Positions 1 to 7,920 are shown, numbered from the stretch's first letter. The stretch is DNA of 64,000 nt from Ignavibacteria bacterium (GCA_017303675.1 JAFLBX010000001.1:1933970-1997969); one strand, 5' to 3'. The notes: generated from the sequence alone by a model not told the origin. Translations and numbers: made by a program.

Positions 1-278
1 CAATGGACCAGTTTTCAAAAACCAGGGATGATATGGAGCTAATAAATAAATTTAGCAAAAAGTTTGGCGGCAAATATATAACCGCATTGTACAATGATTA
101 TATGAAGGAAGAAGGTATCCTTAACTACACACGTGAAGTAAAAGCAGATCTTATTGCCATTGGCACTCATGGTAAAAAAGGTCTTAGAAGGTTTTTTTCA
201 GAAGATGTATCTGAAGGAATAGTCAGGCTTTCACATATTCCTATACTGATAGTAAACTTAAAAAAATTCAAAAAATAA
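1..278 (+). CDS. Universal stress protein (UspA family), 3' part only
   Basis: The window opens inside this gene; only the last 91-92 codons are present and the N-terminal half of the roughly 140-residue domain lies upstream. The visible part has the C-terminal Usp signature: LIAIGTHG followed by the phosphate-binding pattern G-x2-G-x9-G (GKKGLRRFFSEDVSEG) and the last beta strand IPILIV. Usp proteins are small cytoplasmic ATP- or AMP-binding stress proteins, often induced by oxygen limitation or growth arrest. The ATG at base 3 is probably an internal methionine. A perfect intrinsic terminator follows about 50 bases after the stop, so this is the last gene of its transcript. Confidence 0.85.
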   Translation, partial: MDQFSKTRDDMELINKFSKKFGGKYITALYNDYMKEEGILNYTREVKADLIAIGTHGKKGLRRFFSEDVSEGIVRLSHIPILIVNLKKFKK

Positions 279-326
279 TTTAACATTGTTCAACTGAAGA
301 TTTATGTTTCTTCATCAATTTGTCAA

Positions 327-361
327 AACCCGTAAATTAAGATAATTTACGGGTTTTTTTT
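327..361 (+). terminator. Rho-independent terminator after the stress protein
   Basis: A perfect 13-bp stem (AACCCGTAAATTA at 327-339 with its complement at 343-355) around a 3-base loop, running into eight T residues. It separates the stress protein from the downstream ferredoxin transcript. Confidence 0.9.
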
Positions 362-364
362 ATA

Positions 365-430
365 TGATATATATCATATTGAAAATTGAGCAACATCATA
401 GGAAACACATGCATTTAAATGCTATTTTTG
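365..430 (+). promoter_or_regulatory. Two CRP/FNR-like boxes and a -7 element upstream of the ferredoxin gene
   Basis: Box 1 is TGAT-ATAT-ATCA (365-376), inside an 18-bp perfect palindrome at 362-379. Box 2 is TGAG-CAAC-ATCA (387-398), one base off the TGAT-N4-ATCA pattern. Box centres are 22 bp apart. TATTTTTG (423-430) matches the TAnnTTTG -7 element, 30.5 bp beyond the centre of box 2, which places box 2 near -42 and box 1 near -64. CRP/FNR-family activators commonly bind at such positions. That the two genes at 555-1428 are the target is inferred from position. Confidence 0.55.
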
Positions 431-554
431 AATAGAAAGAACAAGGATGCCTCAGGATAAGTGCATTCATTGAGTTGCATCATAGTTATTTACAGAAAAA
501 TTGCTGCATCCCTGTTCGGTTTAAATCATATTTATTCAGCAAAACAGCATAATA

Positions 555-899
555 ATGTCAGTAATAATAACAGATGATTGTATAAACTGCAGCGCTTGTG
601 AAACCGAGTGCCCTGAACATGCAATTATGCCAAGGCTGAATAACCATTCTGAATTGTTCGGTAAAAGACCCAAATACCTGAATAATTTATATATGGCTAA
701 ATATTACCAGTCTTTTGATCATTATTATATTATTCCCGGAAAGTGCAGCGAGTGCAGTAATATTTACAGAGAGCCCAGGTGCAATTCTGTTTGTCCGGTT
801 TCCTGCTGTATCACCCGGTCAGAACGGGAATTGCAGGAACACAGCGGAATAAAAATTAAAATTAATTCCTTAACCATATCAAAAATCAGTCTGAACTGA
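555..899 (+). CDS. 2[4Fe-4S] ferredoxin
   Basis: A 114-residue soluble protein with two cysteine clusters. The first, CINCSACETECP near residues 10-21, is a classic C-x2-C-x2-C-x3-CP. The second, beginning CSECSN near residue 63, has C-x2-C-x8-C-x3-CP spacing, the longer loop seen in the YfhL/Nif-type branch of bacterial ferredoxins. The insert between the clusters is long and rich in Tyr and Asn. It probably carries low-potential electrons in the cytoplasm; the partner is unknown. The next gene starts 1 base after its stop codon, so the two are almost certainly cotranscribed. Paired CRP/FNR-like boxes upstream suggest oxygen- or nitrosative-stress control. Confidence 0.85.
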   Translation: MSVIITDDCINCSACETECPEHAIMPRLNNHSELFGKRPKYLNNLYMAKYYQSFDHYYIIPGKCSECSNIYREPRCNSVCPVSCCITRSERELQEHSGIKIKINSLTISKISLN

Positions 900-900
900 C

Positions 901-1428
901 ATGAAAAATAACCAAACATACAGTCTTAACGGAAAAAAATCTGAAAGTCCAACGATATTCTTTGAAAATGAATATAACAGGATGAATGAAATGTCAGCAT
1001 CGCTTGATGAATTATACTGGGATATTGAAAAAGAAGGCATAAATACTCATGTAATTCGCTCGATCAATGAAACGGTGAATTTATTTTACGATGAGCTTAG
1101 CAATCTTTTTAGGCTTGAAGAGGACTATTTGTATAAAGAGCTGATAAAAATACTGCCTGAACGCTCGTTAGCGGAATCATTAATGAATGAGAATTCTAAT
1201 ATACTGCTTCTTTTTGAAGCATTAAAAAATATTTTTTCTGAAAATGATGAGATCAGAAAAGAAAAAGATCTGCTGCAGGCAGAAATGATCGCACTGGCTG
1301 ACCTTTTGCAGCGGGATTCAGAAAAAAAGAAAAAGCTTTTGCTGCATGAAATTAATTCAGTTTTGCCAAAACAGAAACTGGATGAAATGAGGGAAAAAAT
1401 CAAAGAAGGGAATTATATTCACGCTTAA
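901..1428 (+). CDS. Hemerythrin-like helical protein with degenerate metal ligands
   Basis: A 175-residue, charged, all-helical protein without signal peptide. The helix pattern resembles the HHE/hemerythrin four-helix bundle: a first helix near residues 20-40, then FRLEEDYLYKELIKIL (the usual place of HF-x2-EE-x2-LFP), NENSNILLLFEALK (the usual EH-x2-I), and a last helix ending LLLHEINSVLP (the usual HI-x-kEe). Most ligand histidines are replaced by Glu, Asn or Asp; one His-Glu pair remains in the last helix. The fold assignment is my inference from spacing and could be wrong, since the protein also reads as a plain coiled coil. It is coupled to the ferredoxin upstream (1-base gap). Confidence 0.5.
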   Translation: MKNNQTYSLNGKKSESPTIFFENEYNRMNEMSASLDELYWDIEKEGINTHVIRSINETVNLFYDELSNLFRLEEDYLYKELIKILPERSLAESLMNENSNILLLFEALKNIFSENDEIRKEKDLLQAEMIALADLLQRDSEKKKKLLLHEINSVLPKQKLDEMREKIKEGNYIHA

Positions 1429-1542
1429 AATTCAGCGGAACAATTATAATTTTTGCCGGGTATAATTAATGAATAATTAGAAAGTTTTTTAAAGAGAAAA
1501 TATCATGATACAGGTTGTTAAATTTAGCAGCCTAAAGTTTTT

Positions 1543-1578
1543 AAAGCATCCAATGCTGAGGTAAAGGATGCTTTTTTA
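1543..1578 (+). terminator. Terminator after the ferredoxin/hemerythrin-like pair
   Basis: Stem AAAGCATCC (1543-1551) with GGATGCTTT (1566-1574), followed by a T-rich run. About 115 bases after the stop of the hemerythrin-like gene. Confidence 0.75.
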
Positions 1579-1624
1579 TTTTTTTTATTCCATTTAATTA
1601 TATACCATAAAGGAGGGCGTTATT

Positions 1625-2431
1625 ATGGGCGCTATATTTGCTTTAAACAGTCTTCCTTCAAGCTTTACTGATGAGCTTAAGCTGCCTTACCGTAAATACC
1701 TGAAGAAAGGACTGATATATTCTATAATTCTTCATATCTGTGTAGTTGCTGCATACGGAGGTGTGCACTATTATACCAAGTATAAGCAGGATCAGGAATT
1801 GAAAAATATTCAGCAAAGGATAATTAATGTTTCTTTAACTGATCTTGAGCCGCCGCCATCGGCTTTAGATGAAGAAGTACCGCCGCCAAAAGTCGAGGAA
1901 ATTACTACACCTGCAAAGGACCTTGAGGCTTTAACCCCAGAACCGGTGGCAAAAGAAAGAGCTGATGTGCAGACGATCAAGACTCAGCAGCAGCTTGAAG
2001 AAATTAAAACTCCCGTTTCTAATGTTGGCGATACAGGTAAATTTTCTTTTTCAGGAACCGTAAAAATAGAAGAAAGAAAAATTGAAGAGAAAATTACCAA
2101 AAAGGATGTTAACATAGAAGAAAAGGAAAAAACCGTTTACCAGTCTTTTGAAGTTGAAAAAGCGCCTGAGTGTGTAAACCTTCAGCAGGTGAGAGGTTCT
2201 ATGGTTTACCCGCCGCTGGCTATTGAAGCAGGAATTGAAGGCAAAGTGACTGTTAAAGTCCTTGTAAACGGTGATGGCAGTGTCATAAAGGTTGGAAGTG
2301 TCAATGGCCCGGAAATTTTCAGGGATGAAGTTACCTCCAAAGCTATGAGCCTGCAGTTCACACCCGGTCTACAAAACGGAAAGCCGGTCAAAGTCTGGGT
2401 TACTGTTCCCTTTGTATTTAAGCTGAACTAG
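1625..2431 (+). CDS. TonB family energy-transducing protein
   Basis: A 268-residue single-span inner-membrane protein. A short cytoplasmic N-terminus is followed by one membrane segment (about residues 30-52), then a Pro/Glu-rich periplasmic stretch with PPP motifs (about 75-110), a charged linker rich in EEK, and a C-terminal TonB domain from about residue 190. That domain contains YPPLAIEAGIEGKVTVKV, a typical TonB_C opening, and ends in a strand-forming VTVPFVFKLN. TonB couples the proton motive force, through ExbB/ExbD, to outer-membrane receptors; exbBD are not in this window. A strong ribosome-binding site (AGGAGGG) precedes the ATG by 6 bases. It stands alone between two terminators. 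Confidence 0.9.
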   Translation: MGAIFALNSLPSSFTDELKLPYRKYLKKGLIYSIILHICVVAAYGGVHYYTKYKQDQELKNIQQRIINVSLTDLEPPPSALDEEVPPPKVEEITTPAKDLEALTPEPVAKERADVQTIKTQQQLEEIKTPVSNVGDTGKFSFSGTVKIEERKIEEKITKKDVNIEEKEKTVYQSFEVEKAPECVNLQQVRGSMVYPPLAIEAGIEGKVTVKVLVNGDGSVIKVGSVNGPEIFRDEVTSKAMSLQFTPGLQNGKPVKVWVTVPFVFKLN

Positions 2432-2487
2432 AAAAAACCTATTTTTTTTTGCTATTTTATTGCTTTTAGTTTATCCGGTAATTAAGT

Positions 2488-2516
2488 AAAGACGTCCCCC
2501 ATGGACGTCTTTTATT
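2488..2516 (+). terminator. Terminator after the TonB-like gene
   Basis: Stem AAAGACGTCC (2488-2497) pairs exactly with GGACGTCTTT (2503-2512), with a T-rich tail. Confidence 0.8.
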
Positions 2517-2966
2517 TATTTACTTTCCTGCAATATCGACTCTAAATTTCACCTTAGAAGGGGGACGAACTCTTTTGGTTTTTGTATATCCGCTTGTCAT
2601 ACCGGCGAAAGCGGGTATCTAAAATAATATTTTCAATAGTGCTTTTTACAGCGGATACGGAAGCAATATAGTCGATATAATAAAAAAAAAGACGACCTTC
2701 ACGATCGTTTTTTATAAATACAAATTATAATCCATATAAACACAAAGCGGAGTCCCCTCCGCCTTGTTTGAATGGCTCAATGCCACCTTCATCCATCCTT
2801 ACCGAGGAGCAGCCCTCAATAAGTACCGTTACAAAGATAATATTTGCAGTTATCCCTAAAAATGACGGTCATCAAGCTAAAATATGATTTTTATCGTTTT
2901 ACACCTTTTCACCGCTCTTGTGTTGATTTAAACGTATTGGTATATTAGTGTAAATATTATGATAAA
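2517..2966. other. Intergenic region with REP-like hairpins and one CRP/FNR-like box
   Basis: No gene is visible in these 450 bases. The region holds a REP-like hairpin at 2595-2620 (stem ATACCGGC/GCGGGTAT, loop GAAA, one mismatch) related to the element at 24456-24480, a GCGGAG/CTCCGC hairpin at 2747-2762, and an imperfect hairpin around 2688-2715. Near its end, TGAT-TTTT-ATCG (2885-2896) is one base off the CRP/FNR-like pattern. A weak -7-like TATATTAG begins 50.5 bp beyond its centre, at 2941, ahead of the DUF2306 gene. Confidence 0.5.
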
Positions 2967-3656
2967 ATGCAGTATTTTCCGGATCAATTTTTAATATTTA
3001 AGCAAAACCGCTTTTTAAAATTAACATTTAATAATATATTTTATATATTATTATTGATAATTTACTCGTTTTTTTCTTATTTGCTCTTAAAAATTACCCT
3101 TCAGTACATTCCATACAATACAGATGTTGCTTTTCTGAGGATTAAACAGGATGTTATCGATATTCCTTTCTACAAGCTTGCATTTTTTACTCATGTATAT
3201 ACGGCAATGTTAGTTTTACCTGCCGGATTCACACAATTTTCTGTATATATCAGGCGAAGCTACCCTCAGGTTCATAAATATACCGGTTGGTTATACGCTG
3301 CTGTTTTAATACTGCTTGCAGGTCCATCAGGACTCTATATGGGTATTTATGCAAACGGCGGCTTGATCTCACAGGTATCTTTTGTGTTGCTTGCAATATT
3401 ATGGATAGTATTCACAATTATAGCTGTAGTTAAAGCAATTCAGGGTGATTATAAAGCTCACCGTGAATTTTTGATCCGCTCATTTGCTCTTACACTTTCC
3501 GCTATAACACTCAGGGCATGGAAATACCTCCTCGTTTTCCTGTTTGAACCCAGACCAATGGATGTTTACCAGGTTGTAGCCTGGCTTGGCTGGATACCAA
3601 ATCTGATTATTGCTGAATTGATAATACGAAAAATCATAAAACTAAAACGTAAATAA
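2967..3656 (+). CDS. DUF2306 integral membrane protein
   Basis: A 229-residue protein with about six membrane segments. It matches the DUF2306 pattern: a histidine-containing helix (FFTHVYTAMLVLPAGFTQF), then YPQVHKYTGWLYA, a GG-containing loop, a helix with ILWIVFTIIAV, and the motif HREFLIRSFALTLSAITLRAW near residues 167-187, which is the most diagnostic part of the family. The reaction is unknown; conserved His and Arg residues inside membrane helices suggest redox or haem-related chemistry, but that is inference. A degenerate CRP/FNR-like box lies about 70 bp upstream. The next gene begins 3 bases after the stop. Confidence 0.75.
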   Translation: MQYFPDQFLIFKQNRFLKLTFNNIFYILLLIIYSFFSYLLLKITLQYIPYNTDVAFLRIKQDVIDIPFYKLAFFTHVYTAMLVLPAGFTQFSVYIRRSYPQVHKYTGWLYAAVLILLAGPSGLYMGIYANGGLISQVSFVLLAILWIVFTIIAVVKAIQGDYKAHREFLIRSFALTLSAITLRAWKYLLVFLFEPRPMDVYQVVAWLGWIPNLIIAELIIRKIIKLKRK

Positions 3657-3659
3657 CCA

Positions 3660-4568
3660 ATGAAATTAATAACTTTAATATTGCTTTTATTTATCATGTC
3701 TTCCTGCGGTAAAAAACAGGATGTAAATAATGAGCAGAAAAATAACACCACTTCAGGCAATACATCTGAACAGCAAAAAACCACTTCTACAGAAAACAAG
3801 ACTGAACAAAAGTCCGGTAAATTACCGGTGATCGGTTCTTACACCGGCGGCTTTGCTGCAAAGGAATTTGATGATACAAAAGATTATGTTTATGAGAACC
3901 GTATCACAATATTTATAGATTCACTTTCAGGTGATACAATGTACGGAAGAAGCGTAGTGGCAGGCAACAGCCGCCCGTTTAAAGGAAAGTTTACCAAAGA
4001 AGGCGAAAATTATAAAGCTGAAGTAATTGAACCCGGTGACGATAAGTATGACGGTAAGTTTAGCTTTACAACTGTTATTGACTCCAAAAACACCAATGAA
4101 ATATACTTAAAAGGAACATGGTCAGCGAATGATAAAAAATTGCCGGTAAGGGTCAGGGAATATAATCTTGAAAAAAAGGATTTTGCTTATGACCCGCAGC
4201 ACAACCTGCCTGAAAATATTCAGTGGGCTGAGCTGTATGGCTCTGACCCGAAATTTCCTGATAGAATTGAATCTTTAACTTCAGAAGTGACCAAGTATAA
4301 CGGCTCTGTTTCAGAGCTGAAAAAAGAAGACCTGCAGAATCTGTATAAAGGTGACCTCGAAATTATAAGAAATGCAATCTATGCGCGCCATGGATATTCC
4401 TTTAAGAACCGCAGGGTTAGATTCATTTTTGACAGGTTCGTGCCCTGGTACATGCCGGTTTCAACTGATGTACGCAATGAGCTTACTGAGCTTGAAAAGA
4501 AAAATATTGACCTGATAAAACGCTTCGAAGAACATGCTGAAAAATATTACGATGAATACGGAAGATAA
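3660..4568 (+). CDS. YARHG-domain lipoprotein
   Basis: A 302-residue lipoprotein. The signal peptide ends in a lipobox (IMSSC, Cys16), followed by a low-complexity Asn/Gln/Thr/Lys linker, a beta-rich middle domain (about residues 55-160), and a C-terminal YARHG domain (about 232-295). The latter contains IRNAIYARHGYSFKNRR, a WYMPVS segment and the closing ELEKKNIDLIKRFEE. YARHG is an extracellular domain of unknown function, often at the C-terminus of lipoproteins. It starts 3 bases after the DUF2306 gene, so the two are probably cotranscribed. A second, shorter YARHG lipoprotein follows. Confidence 0.8.
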   Translation: MKLITLILLLFIMSSCGKKQDVNNEQKNNTTSGNTSEQQKTTSTENKTEQKSGKLPVIGSYTGGFAAKEFDDTKDYVYENRITIFIDSLSGDTMYGRSVVAGNSRPFKGKFTKEGENYKAEVIEPGDDKYDGKFSFTTVIDSKNTNEIYLKGTWSANDKKLPVRVREYNLEKKDFAYDPQHNLPENIQWAELYGSDPKFPDRIESLTSEVTKYNGSVSELKKEDLQNLYKGDLEIIRNAIYARHGYSFKNRRVRFIFDRFVPWYMPVSTDVRNELTELEKKNIDLIKRFEEHAEKYYDEYGR

Positions 4569-4611
4569 ATGCAAATAACAATTATCAATTAATAATTTTA
4601 ATAAATAAATT

Positions 4612-4645
4612 TGCGAGGGGCGAAAGCGACTAAGCAATCTCATCA
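4612..4645. repeat. Dispersed repeat, 'gcaatctca' family, copy 1
   Basis: The segment reads as GCGA...GCGAC-TAAGCAATCTCAT and shares its core (aagcaatctcat) and its GCGAG start with the longer copy at 49829-49892. It lies between two YARHG genes. No coding function is visible. Confidence 0.55.
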
Positions 4646-4657
4646 AAATAATTTAAA

Positions 4658-5155
4658 ATGAAAAAACTAATAATAATACCATTTATTGCTCTGGCATTTA
4701 TAGGAGCGATCTGCTCTAAAAGCGAGAATTCAAACACTGATAACGATATTAAAAAAAAGGAGCTTGAACTCAAAGAAAAAGAGCTTCAGCTTAAGGAAAA
4801 AGAGCTTGAAATGAAGAAGCGCTCGGAAGGCTCATCAAATGCTACCGATGTGACGGGTGATAACTCATCTGCGGGTAATTCCAGCATCTATCCACAAGCC
4901 TCAGAGAGGCTGCTTACAGCCGATGACCTCAGCAATCTGACCGGATGGGAGCTTAAAATAATGCGCAATGAAATTTTTGCACGGCACGGCTATATCTTTA
5001 AAAAAGAAGAAATGCGGAATTATTTTATGTATGAAAAATGGTACGTTCCCAGGTTTGAAAATGTTGATGGTATGCTGAGTGATGTTGAAAAGAAGAATAT
5101 CGAGCTTATTAAACGATATGAAAGCCGACTAGGTAATAACGATTACAGCAGGTAA
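4658..5155 (+). CDS. Short YARHG-domain lipoprotein with charged coiled coil
   Basis: A 165-residue secreted protein. The signal peptide ends near ICS (Cys19), a plausible lipidation site. Residues 31-55 form a strongly charged helix built from repeated KEKELQL/KEKELEM units, then a Ser/Asn linker, then a C-terminal YARHG domain (MRNEIFARHGYIFKKEEMRNYF, KWYVPR, VEKKNIELIKRYE). The domain aligns with that of the upstream lipoprotein, so the two are tandem paralogues that share only this domain. Function unknown; an envelope structural or ligand-binding role is possible. Confidence 0.8.
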   Translation: MKKLIIIPFIALAFIGAICSKSENSNTDNDIKKKELELKEKELQLKEKELEMKKRSEGSSNATDVTGDNSSAGNSSIYPQASERLLTADDLSNLTGWELKIMRNEIFARHGYIFKKEEMRNYFMYEKWYVPRFENVDGMLSDVEKKNIELIKRYESRLGNNDYSR

Positions 5156-5168
5156 CATTTCTAAAATT

Positions 5169-5185
5169 CCCCCTTGCAAAGGGGG
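5169..5185. repeat. Short C/G-rich hairpin (REP-like)
   Basis: CCCCC-TTGCAAA-GGGGG between the plus-strand YARHG gene and the convergent cco operon. It resembles the first half of the CTCCCCC...GGGAG elements at 25249, 43717 and 63550. There is no T-tract, so I call it a repeat rather than a terminator. Confidence 0.45.
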
Positions 5186-5275
5186 AGGATGAGTTCAATT
5201 AGCAGTGAGGTAAAGATAATTCAATTGCTGCTCGAATGCTTTAATCAACAATGGGGATTTTTGAGATGAACATCT

Positions 5276-5965
5276 TCAATGGCATATAACTTCGGTATCC
5301 GGCTTATGCTCAAGCTTCGGACTAATATAAGGAATTCCTAAATTTAACCCGCGAAGGATAAATATTATTGCAAGTACAACTGAAAATGCAGGAAGCAGTT
5401 TTGTCAGTTTCCGTCTTATACCGATATTAACAGCGCTTCCTATAAGTGATGTGCCCAGCATTACAGGCAAAGTGCCAAGCCCGAACATCGTCATAAATAA
5501 CATTCCGTTCAGAGTGTTCCCGACGGCAATTGTGCCGGTTATTCCGATATAAACAAAACCGCATGGTAACAAACCGTTAAGCATCCCGATTACAAGCATA
5601 GAAGCCATTGTGTGGCTTTTCAGCATTCTGCCGAAATACATCTTAAGTATTCCTACAGGTTTGTAAATCCCAAGCCTGTTTGATAACTTAATTCTGTATG
5701 AAAGGGGAGTAAGTACAGTAATTATTATCAGGATACCCAAAGAAATGGATATTATTTGCTGCAAGCCAAACATTTCTAGTCTTGAGCCAAGCAGACCGAA
5801 AAGAAGGCCAAGCATTGAGTAAGTTATAATTCTGCCGAAATTATAAATTAGCCTTGAAATGAACGGGTTATTGGTTTTAGGCAATGCTATTGCAATTGGA
5901 CCGCACATCCCGATACAATGGAAGCTTCCAAGCAAACCTACCAAAAAACCTGTTAATAATTCCAT
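5276..5965 (-). CDS. DsbD_2/TauE-SafE-like membrane protein at the end of the cco operon
   Basis: A 229-residue protein with about six membrane segments. The first helix carries GSFHCIGMCGP, the hallmark of the DsbD_2 / UreH-like branch of the LysE superfamily; two cysteines flank Gly-Met, a good copper or thiol ligand pair. A second conserved stretch is GMLNGLLPCGFVYIG near residues 127-141. Homologues are common next to cbb3 oxidase genes and are thought to help copper delivery or thiol exchange for oxidase assembly; the specific role here is inferred from context. It is the last gene of the operon, separated from ccoH by a 16-bp perfect hairpin. Confidence 0.75.
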   Translation of the reverse strand: MELLTGFLVGLLGSFHCIGMCGPIAIALPKTNNPFISRLIYNFGRIITYSMLGLLFGLLGSRLEMFGLQQIISISLGILIIITVLTPLSYRIKLSNRLGIYKPVGILKMYFGRMLKSHTMASMLVIGMLNGLLPCGFVYIGITGTIAVGNTLNGMLFMTMFGLGTLPVMLGTSLIGSAVNIGIRRKLTKLLPAFSVVLAIIFILRGLNLGIPYISPKLEHKPDTEVICH

Positions 5966-5980
5966 ATCTATTATTTTTCA

Positions 5981-6016
5981 ATTTAGTTTCCCAAACTCAT
6001 GTTTGGGAAACTAAAT
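5981..6016. terminator. Perfect 16-bp hairpin between ccoH and the DsbD_2-like gene
   Basis: ATTTAGTTTCCCAAAC (5981-5996), loop TCAT, then its exact complement at 6001-6016. On the minus strand it follows the ccoH stop by 4 bases and is followed by a weak run ending in TTGAAAAAT, so it could be a partial terminator or an mRNA-processing/stability element. The downstream gene would then be expressed at a lower level. Confidence 0.6.
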
Positions 6017-6020
6017 AGAG

Positions 6021-6452
6021 TTACTGTATCATAATTTTTTCTTCACTGAAATAATCCTTACCGCTCATAGCCCAGTTTACCTGAACTTTCCATAAACCTT
6101 TAGGCAGTTTTTCAGTGCTCAATACCTGCTTATTATCAGCAGCCGGCTCAACATTCAATTTAAAATCTTCTTTAGCGTCAGAAGGTTTATAAAATGATAT
6201 CTCGCCGGTTAATTTATCATTTGTTTGCGGATATGTTATAACTAAAACAGTCCCGTTATATTCAAACTTTACTTTTTCTGCCAGTGAGTTTGTATTGTTT
6301 ATCTTATCTATCTGTTCCTGGTATTTCAGCTCTTTTTCATAATAATTTGATGTTACCAGGTCAATATTTTTTGTCATGGATTTGTAAACAAGTATTCCTA
6401 TGCCAATCACAAAAACCACAAATACTGCAATTATTCCTTTTCCCCAGTTCAT
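6021..6452 (-). CDS. ccoH: FixH/CcoH family cbb3 oxidase assembly protein
   Basis: A 143-residue protein with one N-terminal membrane anchor (about residues 5-25, WGKGIIAVFVVFVIGIGILVY) followed by VTSNYYEKELKYQEQIDK, the typical FixH entry into the periplasmic domain, and an Ig-like beta domain. FixH/CcoH binds the maturing cbb3 oxidase and is needed for its stability and assembly. It lies 16 bases downstream of ccoG in the usual G-H order. Confidence 0.85.
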   Translation of the reverse strand: MNWGKGIIAVFVVFVIGIGILVYKSMTKNIDLVTSNYYEKELKYQEQIDKINNTNSLAEKVKFEYNGTVLVITYPQTNDKLTGEISFYKPSDAKEDFKLNVEPAADNKQVLSTEKLPKGLWKVQVNWAMSGKDYFSEEKIMIQ

Positions 6453-6468
6453 ATTATTATTTATCCTT

Positions 6469-7890
6469 TCAATTCTGTTTTTGCGGAGCGGGTCCTAAAA
6501 AGTTAATTTTTACCAGCGCGAATCTTTCATTTTCTCTGTAAAGCCCTATTTCAAGAGGTATGTTCATGGTTGTCAGCTTTTCTTTCGGTAACAGAACAAG
6601 AAACTTCGTTTCTGATACGTCATTGGAGCCTACTTTTATATCATTACCTATTACTTTAAGCTCGCCTTCACGGTTTTCAAGCTTTAGGGTTACGGGTACT
6701 TCATTAAAGGTTTTATTCGTAAGCTTCATGGTATAAAGATTACTTATCTTGTTATCAGGCTGTTCCTGGAATATCATTCCCGGCGCTCTTAATATTGTTA
6801 CATCTATAGGCTTCCTTGTGGATACCAGGTATGTTAGCACTCCCAATAAAATAACAAGAACAGCGGAGTAAGCAATAACCCTTGCAGTTACTTTGAATTT
6901 TGTCTTGTTCCTTATATTGTTCTCCGAAGCAAATCTAATCAAGCCTCTGGGTTTGCCGATCTTATCCATAATACTGTCACATGAATCGATACATGCAGTA
7001 CAGTTAACACATTCAAGCTGAGTGCCGTTCCTTATATCTATTGCCGTAGGGCAAACTGCCATACATTCTTTGCAGTCTATACAGTCGCCGTTTGTTCTTT
7101 CTTCACCTTTATGTATCTTACCCCTGGGTTCACCCCTTACATAGTCATATGCAATTACGGTAGTGTTTTTATCAAGCAAAACCCCCTGCAGCCTGCCGTA
7201 TGGGCAAACATAAATGCAGGCATATTCTCTGAAATAAACGAATATAAAATAAAATACTCCTGAAAATATCAGCATAGCTATAAAACCGCCAAGGTGCATA
7301 GAAACCGGTTCCGTAATGATCTTAACAAGGTCATCAAGCCCGATTATCCATGCCAGGAATGTATTAGCTATAAGTACAGAAAGCGCAAAAAATATTCCCC
7401 ACTTTGTTACTTTCTTAAATATCTTGGAAGCAGACCACGGAGCAGCATTCAGGTTCTTCTGTTTGATATAATCGCCTTCAAAGAGGAATTCGATTTTCCT
7501 GAAGACCATTTCCAGGAAAACCGTCTGGGGACAAGCCCAGCCGCAAAATACCCTTCCGAAAACCGCTGTGAATAATATTATTGATACAACAATTGCAATA
7601 AACCCCAGGGCTAATATAAAAAAATCATGGGTGCCAAAAGCCTGCCCGAAAAGAATAAATTTACGGTCTACAATATTAAGCATCATGAACGGATGGCCAT
7701 CAATTCTTATCAAAGGCATACCGAACAAAAATGCCAGCAGAATTATACTGAATATGGTGCGTGCATTATAAAATCTGCCCTTTGGCTTTTTGGGGTAAAT
7801 GTTCTTTCGTTTACCGTCGTCTGTAATAATTCCTAGATGATCCCTGAAAGAGTCTGTATCTGTTATAGTATTTGAACTTATCTTATGCAT
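6469..7890 (-). CDS. ccoG: CcoG/FixG cbb3 oxidase accessory ferredoxin
   Basis: A 473-residue membrane protein with a cytoplasmic N-terminal tail, several membrane helices (FGRVFCGWACPQTVFLEMVFRKIE and YVCPYGRLQGVLLDK mark the family), two [4Fe-4S] motifs near residues 260-300 (CIDCKECMAVCP and CVNCTACIDSCD), a last membrane helix, and a C-terminal Ig-like domain from about residue 360. CcoG is the cupric reductase that supplies Cu(I) for cbb3 assembly. Full length compared with the family. It starts 75 bases after ccoP, across a strong hairpin. Confidence 0.95.
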   Translation of the reverse strand: MHKISSNTITDTDSFRDHLGIITDDGKRKNIYPKKPKGRFYNARTIFSIILLAFLFGMPLIRIDGHPFMMLNIVDRKFILFGQAFGTHDFFILALGFIAIVVSIILFTAVFGRVFCGWACPQTVFLEMVFRKIEFLFEGDYIKQKNLNAAPWSASKIFKKVTKWGIFFALSVLIANTFLAWIIGLDDLVKIITEPVSMHLGGFIAMLIFSGVFYFIFVYFREYACIYVCPYGRLQGVLLDKNTTVIAYDYVRGEPRGKIHKGEERTNGDCIDCKECMAVCPTAIDIRNGTQLECVNCTACIDSCDSIMDKIGKPRGLIRFASENNIRNKTKFKVTARVIAYSAVLVILLGVLTYLVSTRKPIDVTILRAPGMIFQEQPDNKISNLYTMKLTNKTFNEVPVTLKLENREGELKVIGNDIKVGSNDVSETKFLVLLPKEKLTTMNIPLEIGLYRENERFALVKINFLGPAPQKQN

Positions 7891-7920
7891 AAAATTGAAC
7901 CGCTGCCCTGGGTTAAATTT

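Noticed and set aside
1125-1403. Minus-strand reading frame in the hemerythrin-like gene
   Set aside because: Low-complexity Ser/Phe-rich shadow of the Glu/Lys-rich coding strand, without a start region or neighbours.
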